NCBI GenBank assembly: GCA_002082585.1
Contig: CP020563.1
Span: forward strand, 6,504,001-6,568,000
Length of the DNA stretch: 64,000 nucleotides
Direction: 5' to 3'
Source of the DNA: Kitasatospora albolonga
GTDB taxonomy: Bacteria > Actinomycetota > Actinomycetes > Streptomycetales > Streptomycetaceae
Of this stretch, positions 7,867 through 15,426 are shown one piece after another. The notes under the pieces were generated by a model. It made no database searches. It was given only the letters and a program-made list of their open reading frames with translations, and was not told the origin of the DNA. Each line of letters starts with the position of its first letter. Positions within the stretch are counted from its first letter, which is position 1. A program made the position numbers and the translations under genes.

Positions 7867-9162
7867 TCAGCCGTGGACGGCTCGGCGCGATCCGCGCAGG
7901 CCGAGGCCGCCGTCGACGGTGTAGGGCGAGGGCCGGTTGACGCTCGCCCGGTCGGACCCGGCGGCACGGGCGTAGGAAGCGGTCACCCGGGCCAGGTCCG
8001 CCGCTGGTACGGCCCGCCGGGCCCGGCAGGTCGTACCACCGGCGGCGCGCCCGTGCGCCATGTCGATGACGACCTCGGGGCCCTTGGCCCGGTTCAGCAC
8101 CTGGAGCCTGTTCATCGCGGGCCGCCGCCGCCGGTCGTAGGCGGCCAGAGCGCGGACGGGATCGGGATCGGCCGCGAGCGCGTGGGCCAGCGTGCGGGCG
8201 TCGACGATGCACTGCGTGGTGGCGTTCGACCCCATCGGGGCCATCGCGTGGGCCGCGTCGCCCAGCAGCGTGACCCTCCCGAAGGACCACCGGGGGAGGG
8301 GATCGCGGTCGATCATGGGGAACTGCCGCACCCGCTCCTGACCGGCCAGCACCTCGGCGAGCGCGAGATCCCCGCAATGCCAGTCGGGCACAGGCCCCAG
8401 CTGACGGCCGGCCGCGGCGTCCGCGCTCCGGGCTTCGCCCGATGCGGCGGACTCCCGGGACACGGCCCAGTTCACCGGCACCGTGCCGTCGTCATCGGGC
8501 CGGTCGGCGAGCGGGTAGACGACGGCCTTCCAATCGCCGTCACCCATCACGACCATGGAGCGTCCGCCCAGGAACGGACGGCAGCGGGACACTCCCCGCC
8601 ACACCACCGCACCGCTGGACGACGGCGGGCCCTCCTGCGGGTAGAGCAGGCCGCGCACGGTGGAATGGATGCCGTCGCAGCCGATCAGCACATCGGCCCG
8701 GAGCTCCGTCGGCAGGGCGCTCTCCCGGTGCGAGAAGCCGATCCGCAGCTCCGGCCCTTCGGCCTCGCCGAACGAACAGAGCCGGGCGTCCGCGGTGACG
8801 GCGTCCGCACCCAGCCGGTCACGCACGGCCTGCGCCAGGATCATCTGGAGGGCGCCGCGGTGCACGGCGAGCTGGGGCCAGTCGTAGCCGGCGGGCAGCC
8901 CACGGGGTTCGGTCCAGATGTCCTCGCCGAGGCCGGTGAGGTATCCGAGCCGTTCGATCGGTACGGAGACCGCGGCCACGCTGTCGTACAGCCCGAGGGC
9001 ATGGAGTTCGCGGACGGCGTTCGGCAGCAGGTTCACACCGGCGCCCATCGGGCGGATGGCGGGTGCCGCCTCCGCCACACGTACAGCTGTGAATCCGGCG
9101 GCATGGAGGCACAGCGCTGTCGTCAGCCCGCCGATACCACCTCCGGCGATCATGATGTTCAT
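7867..9162 (-). CDS. PhzS-like FAD-dependent monooxygenase
   Basis: This 431-residue group A flavoprotein monooxygenase has an N-terminal IMIAGGGIGGLTTALCLH (FAD ADP-binding), the NLLPNAVREL stretch, VLIGCDGIHSTVR (DG motif binding FAD and NAD(P)H), and MIDRDPLPRWSFGRVTLLGDAAHAMAPMGSNATTQCIVDA (GD motif). The DRDPLP and PMG motifs are very close to Pseudomonas PhzS. The start is the ATG at 9162, with GGGGAG eight bases upstream; a longer reading frame upstream lacks a good ribosome site. It is probably the first gene of the leftward operon, divergent from the AraC-type regulator. It is a paralogue of the partial gene at the left edge, so two successive hydroxylations or N-oxidations of related intermediates are plausible. 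Confidence 0.92.
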   Translation of the reverse strand: MNIMIAGGGIGGLTTALCLHAAGFTAVRVAEAAPAIRPMGAGVNLLPNAVRELHALGLYDSVAAVSVPIERLGYLTGLGEDIWTEPRGLPAGYDWPQLAVHRGALQMILAQAVRDRLGADAVTADARLCSFGEAEGPELRIGFSHRESALPTELRADVLIGCDGIHSTVRGLLYPQEGPPSSSGAVVWRGVSRCRPFLGGRSMVVMGDGDWKAVVYPLADRPDDDGTVPVNWAVSRESAASGEARSADAAAGRQLGPVPDWHCGDLALAEVLAGQERVRQFPMIDRDPLPRWSFGRVTLLGDAAHAMAPMGSNATTQCIVDARTLAHALAADPDPVRALAAYDRRRRPAMNRLQVLNRAKGPEVVIDMAHGRAAGGTTCRARRAVPAADLARVTASYARAAGSDRASVNRPSPYTVDGGLGLRGSRRAVHG

Positions 9163-9283
9163 CGGAAAAGCTCCCCCGTTGTTGCTCTGTGCCGTCCCGT
9201 CCCCGGGACGACTCAGCACAACTGTCCGACACGCAGGAACTACGATCAATTAACGTCCAACCGTCCTGGCTTAAGGATCGTCT

Positions 9284-10219
9284 GTGGCTGATGACGTGCT
9301 GAGTGAGCTGCTGCGGCCTCTGCGGCTCAGCGAGATCTTCTACAGCCGGTGGGAGGCCGGCGGTGAATGGGGTGTCCGGGGAGAGGAGGACTCCTGCGCG
9401 GTACTCCACTACATGCTGAGCAATGAGTGTTTCGTCGACTTCCACGACGACTCGCCGCTCATCCGCCTGGGCACGGGAGACCTCGCGGTCTTTCCCTACG
9501 GCACCGCGCACACCTTCGCCAGCCGGCCGGATGCGGTGGCCATCCAGCCCTTGAAACTGGTACTGCCGGAACGCGCCCCCGGTTCCTCGGACGTCGTGAC
9601 GATCGGCAGCGAGCCGGCCGACACCGAAATGCTCTGCGCGAGCCTGCGCTACGACAAGGCGGGCGAGCCTGCCCTCTACCGCGCCCTGCCCCGGGTGATC
9701 GTCCTGCGCCGGGAGATGCTCACCGAGGAACCGCTGCTGCACGGCACCCTGTGCTCCCTCGCATCGGAGATCGCGCGCACGTCCCCCGGATCGGGACTGG
9801 TCACCCTGCGCGCCTTCGAAATGGTCTTCGTCCTGGCGCTGCGTACCGCCCTGGAACGGCTCACGGAACTCTCCCCGGCCCTCCAGGCCCTGCGCCACCC
9901 CGGCATCAGCACGTCCTTGGTGGCGATCTACCGCGACTACGCCCGCCCGTGGTCGGTCGAGGCACTCGCCCGCATGGCGGGTATGTCACGGTCCGCGTTC
10001 TCCGAGACCTTCAGGGCACTGGTCGGCGATTCGCCCGCCCACCACCTGACGGTACGTCGGCTCCAGGAGGCCCGTGCGCTGCTCTCGGACGGCTCGGTGG
10101 CTCTGGCCGACATCCCGGCCCGGGTCGGCTATCAGAGCAACGTCGGCTTCCACCTCGCCTTCCGCCGTGAATTCGACACCACACCGGGGGCCTACCGCCA
10201 GGCGCTCAAGTCGGCCTGA
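9284..10219 (+). CDS. AraC/XylS-family regulator with cupin sensor
   Basis: This 311-residue protein has an N-terminal AraC-type cupin region (residues about 1-180, with a FHDDSPLIRLGTGDLAVFPYGTAHTF pattern) and a C-terminal double helix-turn-helix. The HTH reads WSVEALARMAGMSRSAFSETFRALVG, followed by ADIPARVGYQSNVGFHLAFRREFDTTPGAYR. This is the cupin_6 type of AraC regulator. The start is GTG at 9284 (an ATG at 9290 is the alternative). It is transcribed away from the monooxygenase operon across a 121-base gap, so it is the natural candidate for the left cluster's pathway-specific regulator, responding to a small molecule. Confidence 0.9.
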   Translation: MADDVLSELLRPLRLSEIFYSRWEAGGEWGVRGEEDSCAVLHYMLSNECFVDFHDDSPLIRLGTGDLAVFPYGTAHTFASRPDAVAIQPLKLVLPERAPGSSDVVTIGSEPADTEMLCASLRYDKAGEPALYRALPRVIVLRREMLTEEPLLHGTLCSLASEIARTSPGSGLVTLRAFEMVFVLALRTALERLTELSPALQALRHPGISTSLVAIYRDYARPWSVEALARMAGMSRSAFSETFRALVGDSPAHHLTVRRLQEARALLSDGSVALADIPARVGYQSNVGFHLAFRREFDTTPGAYRQALKSA

Positions 10220-10376
10220 ACCCCTGGGCGTCGGCACACGCGGTGTGCGAGGCGGCGGGGCAGAGACGTCCGCTTCGCGTACGGCGCCCTCGGCCGGGTC
10301 ACCCTGCGCCCCAGGACCCGGCTCTCCCGCAAGCCGTATGTGTCCGCAAACGCCGAGACCTTCGCAGCCGTTCACC

Positions 10377-10408
10377 CCCTGCCGCTCAGGCGAGCCTGAG
10401 CGGCAGGG
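10377..10408. terminator. Bidirectional hairpin between convergent genes
   Basis: A perfect 15-bp inverted repeat (CCCTGCCGCTCAGGC and its complement) with a two-base GA spacer lies between the AraC-type regulator and the P450 gene. The stem includes the P450 stop codon and its last codons. There is no U-tract, as is usual in Streptomyces. Confidence 0.7.
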
Positions 10409-11576
10409 CGGTCAGGCCGCGGGTGAGGCGGGTTCGGCGCCAGGTCAGGGAGTCTTCGGGGACGGCCAGGCGGGTGTGCGGGAAGCGGGTCAGCAGGGTG
10501 CGGAGGGCGATTTCCGTCTCGGCGCGGGCCAGGGGGGCACCCGGGCAGCGGTGGATGCCGTGGCCGAAGGAGAGGTGGGCGGTGGCATCGCGGTCGAGGT
10601 CGAGGCGGTCCGGGTGGGGGAAGGGGGCCGGGTCGCGGTTCGCGGCTCCGGGGGCGATGAGCACCGGGAAGCCCGCCGGGATGTCGAACCCGCCGATCCG
10701 CAGGTCCTCCGTGCTGTACCGGAAGGTGGCCACGCCCACCGGGGAGTCGTAGCGGAGCAGTTCGTCGAGGGCGCCGGGGATCAGGTCCGGGTCCCGGCGC
10801 AGCCGGTCGAACGCCTCGGGGTGCCGGAGCAGGGCCAGGACCGCGTTGCCGATGAACTGGGTGGTCGTCTCGTGCCCGGCGACCAGGAGGAGGGCGGCCA
10901 GGGAGACGGTCTCGTCCCGGTCGAGGCCGCCCTCGTCGCAGTCGCGCAGGAGGGAGTGGAGCGGGCCGTCGCCGGGGGTGGCGCGGGCCGTCTCCACGAG
11001 GTGGGTCAGATAGTCGCCGATCCGGTGCGATGCGGCGTCGACGCGGTGGGTGTCGGTCGCGTCGAAGAGCTCGTGGGACCAGCCGGTGAGCGTGGCGCGG
11101 TCGGATTCCGGCACCCCCAGCAGCTCGCAGACGACGGTGACGGGCAGGGGCACCGCCAGTTCCGCGACCAGGTCCACCTCCGTGCCCGGCCGCCACGCGG
11201 CCATGAGGCCGTCGACGACCCGGGTGAGGTACGGGCGCAGCTCCCGTACGCGTCCGGCGGTGAACAAGGGCGTCGCCACCCGCCGCTGGCGGGTGTGCGC
11301 GGGCGGGTCGCTCGTCAGCATGGTGCGGGAGACCGCCGGGTGCAGGTCGCGGTCGGAGGGCCGGTCGGCGAAGAAGCGGGCGGTGTCCTTGGACAGGCGG
11401 GGGTCGGTGAACGCCGCGCGGGCCTCGGGGTGACCGGTGATCAGGTACGCGCTGTGCCCGCCGGAGCCGGTGGGGACGCGCTGGACCGGGCAGCCCTCGC
11501 GCAGCCGGTCGTAGGCGGGGTAGGGGTCGGCGAAGAAGCGCGGGTCGCGCAGGGGGTCCTGCCGCGGGGCGCTCAC
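10386..11576 (-). CDS. Cytochrome P450 (bacterial class I)
   Basis: This 396-residue P450 has all the diagnostic motifs: the I-helix oxygen-binding AGHETTT, the ExxR in ALDELLRYDSPV, and the heme-binding loop FGHGIHRCPGAPLAR with the axial Cys. The length fits soluble actinobacterial CYPs (CYP105/107-like). The GTG start at 11576 overlaps the stop of the membrane-protein gene upstream by four bases (GTGA), so it belongs to a four-gene leftward cassette with an XRE regulator and a metallopeptidase. No ferredoxin is adjacent. The substrate is unknown. It appears separate from the left biosynthetic operon because a convergent regulator and a hairpin lie between them. Confidence 0.93.
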   Translation of the reverse strand: MSAPRQDPLRDPRFFADPYPAYDRLREGCPVQRVPTGSGGHSAYLITGHPEARAAFTDPRLSKDTARFFADRPSDRDLHPAVSRTMLTSDPPAHTRQRRVATPLFTAGRVRELRPYLTRVVDGLMAAWRPGTEVDLVAELAVPLPVTVVCELLGVPESDRATLTGWSHELFDATDTHRVDAASHRIGDYLTHLVETARATPGDGPLHSLLRDCDEGGLDRDETVSLAALLLVAGHETTTQFIGNAVLALLRHPEAFDRLRRDPDLIPGALDELLRYDSPVGVATFRYSTEDLRIGGFDIPAGFPVLIAPGAANRDPAPFPHPDRLDLDRDATAHLSFGHGIHRCPGAPLARAETEIALRTLLTRFPHTRLAVPEDSLTWRRTRLTRGLTALPLRLA

Positions 11577-12763
11577 GAGGCCGCGCCCGCGTTCTCGGGT
11601 GCCGGACGGAGCACGTACGCGTCCGCCACGAGCAGCAGCCACGCGGTCTCCGCCGGGAGGTCGCCCTTGCGGGAGCCGGTGCCTGCGGCGGGCGGGGCCT
11701 CGTCGCCGTCGACGGGGCGTCCGGCGCGCTTCGCGGCGACGGCCGCGGCGATGACCGCCGCCTCCACCTCGGCCTCGCCCTCGGGGGTGCCTGCGGTGCC
11801 CCGCCGCGCGGCCTCGGCCGCCGCGGCGTCCCGTACCGACGCCTGCCGGTACGGGCGCAGGGCCAGTACGCAGTCGTTGATCTCGATGACCCGGCGGTGC
11901 AGGTGGAAGTCGAGGTCGTGGGCGTCGACCTCGGTGCCGCCCGGGTCGAGGACGACCTCGGGGACCGCGGAGGTGACCTCCCGCCACAGGGGCTCCAGCG
12001 CGGTGAACGACTTCCGTTCCCAGCGGCGGCGGCGCAGCCGGCTGAGAGGCCAGAGCAGGGCGGGGAGAGTGAGCCCGACGGTGATGAGGAGGACGGAGAC
12101 GGCGGGCGCGGTCACGCTGAACGCGCAGCGGAAGGGGGTCAACGGGCTTGAGCACCGGGCGTGGTCGGGAACGAGCCCCAGACCGAGGCCGATGGAGACC
12201 AGGGCGAACAGCTTGTACGCGGCGTAGACGAGGGCGAAGCCGCAGCCGACCGAGGTCGTGCGCAGGCCCCAGCGCTGGCTGCGGCGGGTCGACCGCTTGG
12301 AGTGGGCCCAGGTCTGAAGGAGGAAGTCCTTGGCCGTGTACGCCAGGTAGGAGATGTAGATGAGTACGTAGCACGCGTACAGCACCGGGTTGCGTCCGGT
12401 GAGTTGCTCGGCGACGAAGAAGACGGTCATGCCCGCGACGGAGATCGCGAGGGCGATGACGCGCAGCCGGATCTGCCGACGGGCCCGTTCGCGGTCCAGA
12501 TTGAGCTGGAAGAGGAAGGCGAGGACCGAGGTGGCCGCCGTCAGGGTGAAGGTGTTGCTGAGGAGCCGGGCGACGTGAGGGACCACCGATTCGACCGCGC
12601 GCTCCACGGCGGGGGCGTAGGAGGCGAAGGCGAGGGCGAACGAGGTCAGCAGCGCCGCCACCGCCCAGGTGCCCGTGGGGCGGTGTCCGCCGCGTCCTCG
12701 CACCCAGTAGGCGGCGAAGCACAGCAGCACGACAGCCGTGCCCGTGAACAGGATGTTGATCAT
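11573..12763 (-). CDS. Multi-pass membrane protein of the MAB_1171c-like family
   Basis: This protein of about 396 residues has an N-terminal half of hydrophobic segments (starting INILFTGTAVVLLCFAAYWV, then several more to about residue 255, roughly seven helices). A cytosolic-looking C-terminal half follows, containing RVIEINDCVLALRPYR. That motif and the layout match the actinobacterial MAB_1171c-type putative transporter family, commonly encoded beside an XRE regulator and an ImmA/IrrE-like protein. The start ATG overlaps the stop of the upstream peptidase gene (ATGA), and its own stop overlaps the P450 start. The function is not known; signal sensing or transport are guesses. Confidence 0.78.
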   Translation of the reverse strand: MINILFTGTAVVLLCFAAYWVRGRGGHRPTGTWAVAALLTSFALAFASYAPAVERAVESVVPHVARLLSNTFTLTAATSVLAFLFQLNLDRERARRQIRLRVIALAISVAGMTVFFVAEQLTGRNPVLYACYVLIYISYLAYTAKDFLLQTWAHSKRSTRRSQRWGLRTTSVGCGFALVYAAYKLFALVSIGLGLGLVPDHARCSSPLTPFRCAFSVTAPAVSVLLITVGLTLPALLWPLSRLRRRRWERKSFTALEPLWREVTSAVPEVVLDPGGTEVDAHDLDFHLHRRVIEINDCVLALRPYRQASVRDAAAAEAARRGTAGTPEGEAEVEAAVIAAAVAAKRAGRPVDGDEAPPAAGTGSRKGDLPAETAWLLLVADAYVLRPAPENAGAAS

Positions 12764-13287
12764 TTCCGGTGGCGTTTCTTCCTGTGTGGCTCGGCGAACA
12801 GCGCGTCCCAGCTCTCGGCGCCGCTGGCGGGCCGGCTCGGCGGGCCTTCGCGCCCCCGGTACATGAACTGCCGGATCACGCTGGCCATCACCTCGGCCTC
12901 GCGCTCGTCCTCGCTCGTGTAGCTGGTCCGGCCGGACATGCGCTGGACGAGGGTGGGGTCGAACCCGATCGCGCGCAGGGTGTCCTGGTCCAGTTCCAGG
13001 CTGCCGGGGTGGTCGCAGATGATGTGGCTGATCTCGTGGGCGAGGATGTGGTTCTGGTGGAGGGGGGAGGTGGCCTCCTCGTAGAACAACAGGTCGGCGT
13101 CCTGGGTCTCCAGACGGATGCCGCACGGGGCGTCCAGGGCGCCCAGGGTGCTCAGGGGGCGCAGGATGATGGGGCGTCCGCGCTGTTCGGCCACGGCGTC
13201 GCGGAGGTCGCGGGTGCTGAAGCGGTGCGGGAGCCGAAGCGCCTCGACGCGCGCCTCGCACGCGGTGCGAAGCTGCTCAAGGTCCAT
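12760..13287 (-). CDS. ImmA/IrrE-type metallopeptidase-like protein
   Basis: This 175-residue soluble protein has a HEISH zinc-binding motif (HILAHEISHIICDHPG) at residues about 85-100 and a downstream EREAEVMAS segment supplying the third ligand. Together these match the gluzincin signature of the ImmA/IrrE (DUF955) family. ImmA-type proteases cleave XRE-family repressors, and an XRE gene lies immediately upstream. The start is the ATG at 13287, preceded by GAGGAC; an upstream in-frame extension to 13374 lacks a good ribosome site. The stop overlaps the membrane-protein start by four bases. Annotators sometimes call such genes the toxin of a toxin-antitoxin pair. Confidence 0.82.
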   Translation of the reverse strand: MDLEQLRTACEARVEALRLPHRFSTRDLRDAVAEQRGRPIILRPLSTLGALDAPCGIRLETQDADLLFYEEATSPLHQNHILAHEISHIICDHPGSLELDQDTLRAIGFDPTLVQRMSGRTSYTSEDEREAEVMASVIRQFMYRGREGPPSRPASGAESWDALFAEPHRKKRHRK

Positions 13288-13545
13288 GTCCTCACTCTGG
13301 TGACGCCGGTCGGGGGTGGTCGGCCGTGGCGGATCTTCCCCGGCAGCCCGGTGCGAGCGCCTCAATGCTGGCATGTCCGCGACTCTGCTTCGAGGGCGGG
13401 GTACGGCCGCGCGGCGCCCTGCGGACCGGGGTGCCCGGCTTTGTCCCGGGAAACGCCCGATGCCCCCCTGGAGATGAGCGGTGAGCGGTCACAGGGGGGT
13501 GTTGTGCCGGGGGAGGGGGCGTACGTCCCCGCTCGGTGCGCGGTA

Positions 13546-14001
13546 TCAGTCGTCCAGGTTCAGGTCCTGCGGGCTGTCGTCGGTGGTGAGCCCTTCGAGC
13601 CTCCGGGCCTGTTCGATCACGGTGGACAGCATCCTCAGGCTGTCCACGCTCAGCCCGTTGGCGCGCAGGGCCACCTTGCGGACGTCCTGGTCACGCATGG
13701 CGGCCAGGAGCCCGATCTCCGCCTTGGTGCGCTCGGCAGCCGCACTGTCGACGAAGTAGCCCGCCGGTACGCCGAAGAAGTCGGCCAGGGCCTTGATGGT
13801 GTGCCGGGTCGGGTTCCGCTTGGCGCCGGTACGCAGCTGCTGGATGGCGCTCGCCGTCACCCCGCGCCCCTCTCCGGTCGATGCCTTACGGATTCCCTCG
13901 GCGACCTCCGCGTAGGTGTAGGGGCCCCGGGAAGGGGGGTGCACCTCGCGGAAGAGGTGGTCCAGGAGCTGGGCGAAGCTGGGTGACTGGTCATCCTCCA
14001 T
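13546..14001 (-). CDS. XRE-family helix-turn-helix regulator
   Basis: This 151-residue DNA-binding protein has an N-terminal HTH (TYAEVAEGIRKASTGEG, then VTASAIQQLRTGAKRNPTRHTIKALADFFGVPAGYF, residues about 25-85), which is the lambda-repressor-like fold common in actinobacterial XRE regulators. The C-terminal helical tail probably dimerises. The start is ATG at 14001, where the conserved part begins; an upstream ATG at 14064 would add 21 unrelated residues. It leads the cassette XRE, peptidase, membrane protein and P450, with a 258-base gap before the peptidase that probably holds that operon's own promoter. It may repress the cassette and be relieved by the peptidase, by analogy with ImmR/ImmA. 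Confidence 0.85.
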   Translation of the reverse strand: MEDDQSPSFAQLLDHLFREVHPPSRGPYTYAEVAEGIRKASTGEGRGVTASAIQQLRTGAKRNPTRHTIKALADFFGVPAGYFVDSAAAERTKAEIGLLAAMRDQDVRKVALRANGLSVDSLRMLSTVIEQARRLEGLTTDDSPQDLNLDD

Positions 14002-14261
14002 GCAGTACGACCTCCTTGATGTGATGCCGAGCCTTGGCCCACCACAGTGTTTCTCGAAGCTCATCGGGTCGGCCCCGGCAACACTTTGGTTGACGAGGGG
14101 CAGCCACTCTGGTGTACGTTACCAATGCTCCGTCGCCACTGAAGTGTTGAGGGGTGGGGTGTGGCGGCAGCGGGGCCGGGGTCGAGCTTCACGGGGGTGA
14201 GCTCGGCCCCGCTCGAGGCGGGATGTGCCGCTCCGGCTGTGCCGTTGGGGACGGGCGGAGC

Positions 14262-14474
14262 TCAACGGGACTGCTCCGACCGGTCCTCGGCCGTGGCCCG
14301 CATCAGCTCGCGCGGCCGGTAGGAGCGCCCGGCGGACCGCAGAGCGTTCGCCGCCACCGGCCGGGCGATCCCGTCGAGCCAGGGCAGGCACTCGCCCCTG
14401 ACCTCGTGCCGCCCGCGCCACGCCGTCAGATACGCCTCCGACAGCGCGTCCTCGGTGGGCTGGGCCGGGAGCCT
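14262..14474 (-). pseudogene. Remnant of an ECF sigma factor (region 2)
   Basis: In the minus-strand frame ending at 14262, a segment of about 65 residues (TEDALSEAYLTAWR, then PWLDGIARPVAAN, then SAGRS) resembles region 2 of ECF sigma factors, where DxVxExFLVAWRR and PWLxGVARRVLANxRR are typical. It stops right after region 2, with no region 4, and there is no matching N-terminus or ribosome site. This reads as a decayed fragment. The rest of the 14002-14659 gap shows no other supported gene. Confidence 0.45.
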
Positions 14475-14659
14475 GCGGCGCGGAATGCGCAGCACGGGAA
14501 CGGAAGCGAGGGCCGGGAGTCGGCGTCGGCGGGCAGGCGTCCGCGTTAAGTGCCCCGCTTCCATAGGCAGTTGGTGAGCGTTCTTCCGGGGCGGGACCCG
14601 GTGGTGAAGGCGCCACCCCACTGGCACCCCGCGCCCGCCCCACACGTAGAATCCCTGGA

Positions 14660-15286
14660 ATGAGTGTGCGCCGATCCAGCCCTGGCCGCCCGCGAACCAA
14701 ACCCGCCGAGGAGCGGCGCGCCGACCTTCTGGACGCGGCCGAGAGCGTGTTGGCCGAGCGGGGAATCGACGCTGCTCGGATCGATGAGATCACGGAGCGC
14801 GCGGGTGTCGCGATCGGCACCTTCTATCTGCATTTCAGCTCCAAACGCGACCTCATGCTGGCTGTTCAGGCCCGCTTCATCGACCGGCTGGTGGAGCGTC
14901 AGGAAGCGGCGGTGCAGCGCCTGCCCGCCGATGACTGGATCGGGCGCGTGGACGCCTGGCTCAGCGACGCGGTCCGGGTCTATGTGGAACATGCCGAACT
15001 GCACGATGTGCTGTACGGCCACACTCCGATCAACGCCAAGACGGAGATCCAGGTCAGCCCCGAGAACGCGCATGTCGAAGCGTTCCGGCGGCTCATCACC
15101 GAGCGGCCGAACCCGCCGGCGGACGCCCCGAACCCGGCCATGGCGGCGAATCTGATCTACAGCGCCTGGTACGGCGCCACCCACGCGCTGCTGCACCACG
15201 AAGCCGAGGACATCGACCGGCTCGCCGATGAGCTCATCGCCGACATCACCGACCTCGCCCATCGCTACCTGCGCACCGAGAGCTGA
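14660..15286 (+). CDS. TetR/AcrR-family regulator
   Basis: This 208-residue protein has an N-terminal TetR HTH (ERRADLLDAAESVLAERGIDAARIDEITERAGVAIGTFYLHFSSKRDLMLAV, residues about 17-66) and a helical ligand-binding C-terminal domain. It is transcribed toward the iron-uptake ABC genes and separated from them by a hairpin. It could control the adjacent ABC pair. The known collismycin cluster also has a TetR-type regulator, so a role in the bipyridine cluster is possible, although several uptake genes lie between. Ligand and operator are not evident. Confidence 0.88.
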   Translation: MSVRRSSPGRPRTKPAEERRADLLDAAESVLAERGIDAARIDEITERAGVAIGTFYLHFSSKRDLMLAVQARFIDRLVERQEAAVQRLPADDWIGRVDAWLSDAVRVYVEHAELHDVLYGHTPINAKTEIQVSPENAHVEAFRRLITERPNPPADAPNPAMAANLIYSAWYGATHALLHHEAEDIDRLADELIADITDLAHRYLRTES

Positions 15287-15333
15287 GCCCGGCCGCACCG
15301 AGCCTGCGCTGAGCCGACCTGCGCTGAGCCGGG

Positions 15334-15368
15334 ACTGCCGACGACCCTGGGTGCGGATCGTCGGCAGT
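15334..15368. terminator. Hairpin between convergent tetR and ABC genes
   Basis: A perfect 11-bp inverted repeat, ACTGCCGACGA and TCGTCGGCAGT, with a 13-base loop sits midway in the 140-base gap between convergent genes. Just before it, a 14-base stretch (CCTGCGCTGAGCCG type) occurs twice in tandem. Confidence 0.6.
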
Positions 15369-15426
15369 GGAGTGACGCGGAGTGTTTCGGTGGTGCCTGT
15401 CTCCCGTCAGCGGTATCGGTCGCCCG

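Noticed and set aside
1..10219. Assigning the left operon to pyrrolnitrin
   Set aside because: Only the PrnB-like protein matches; PrnA, PrnC and PrnD are not visible, and KSQ, HpaB and PhzS-like enzymes are not part of that pathway.
10386..12722. A 778-residue reading of the P450 with a long N-terminal extension
   Set aside because: The extra residues are Arg/Pro/Gly-rich antisense-like sequence overlapping the membrane-protein gene; GTG 11576 overlaps its stop.
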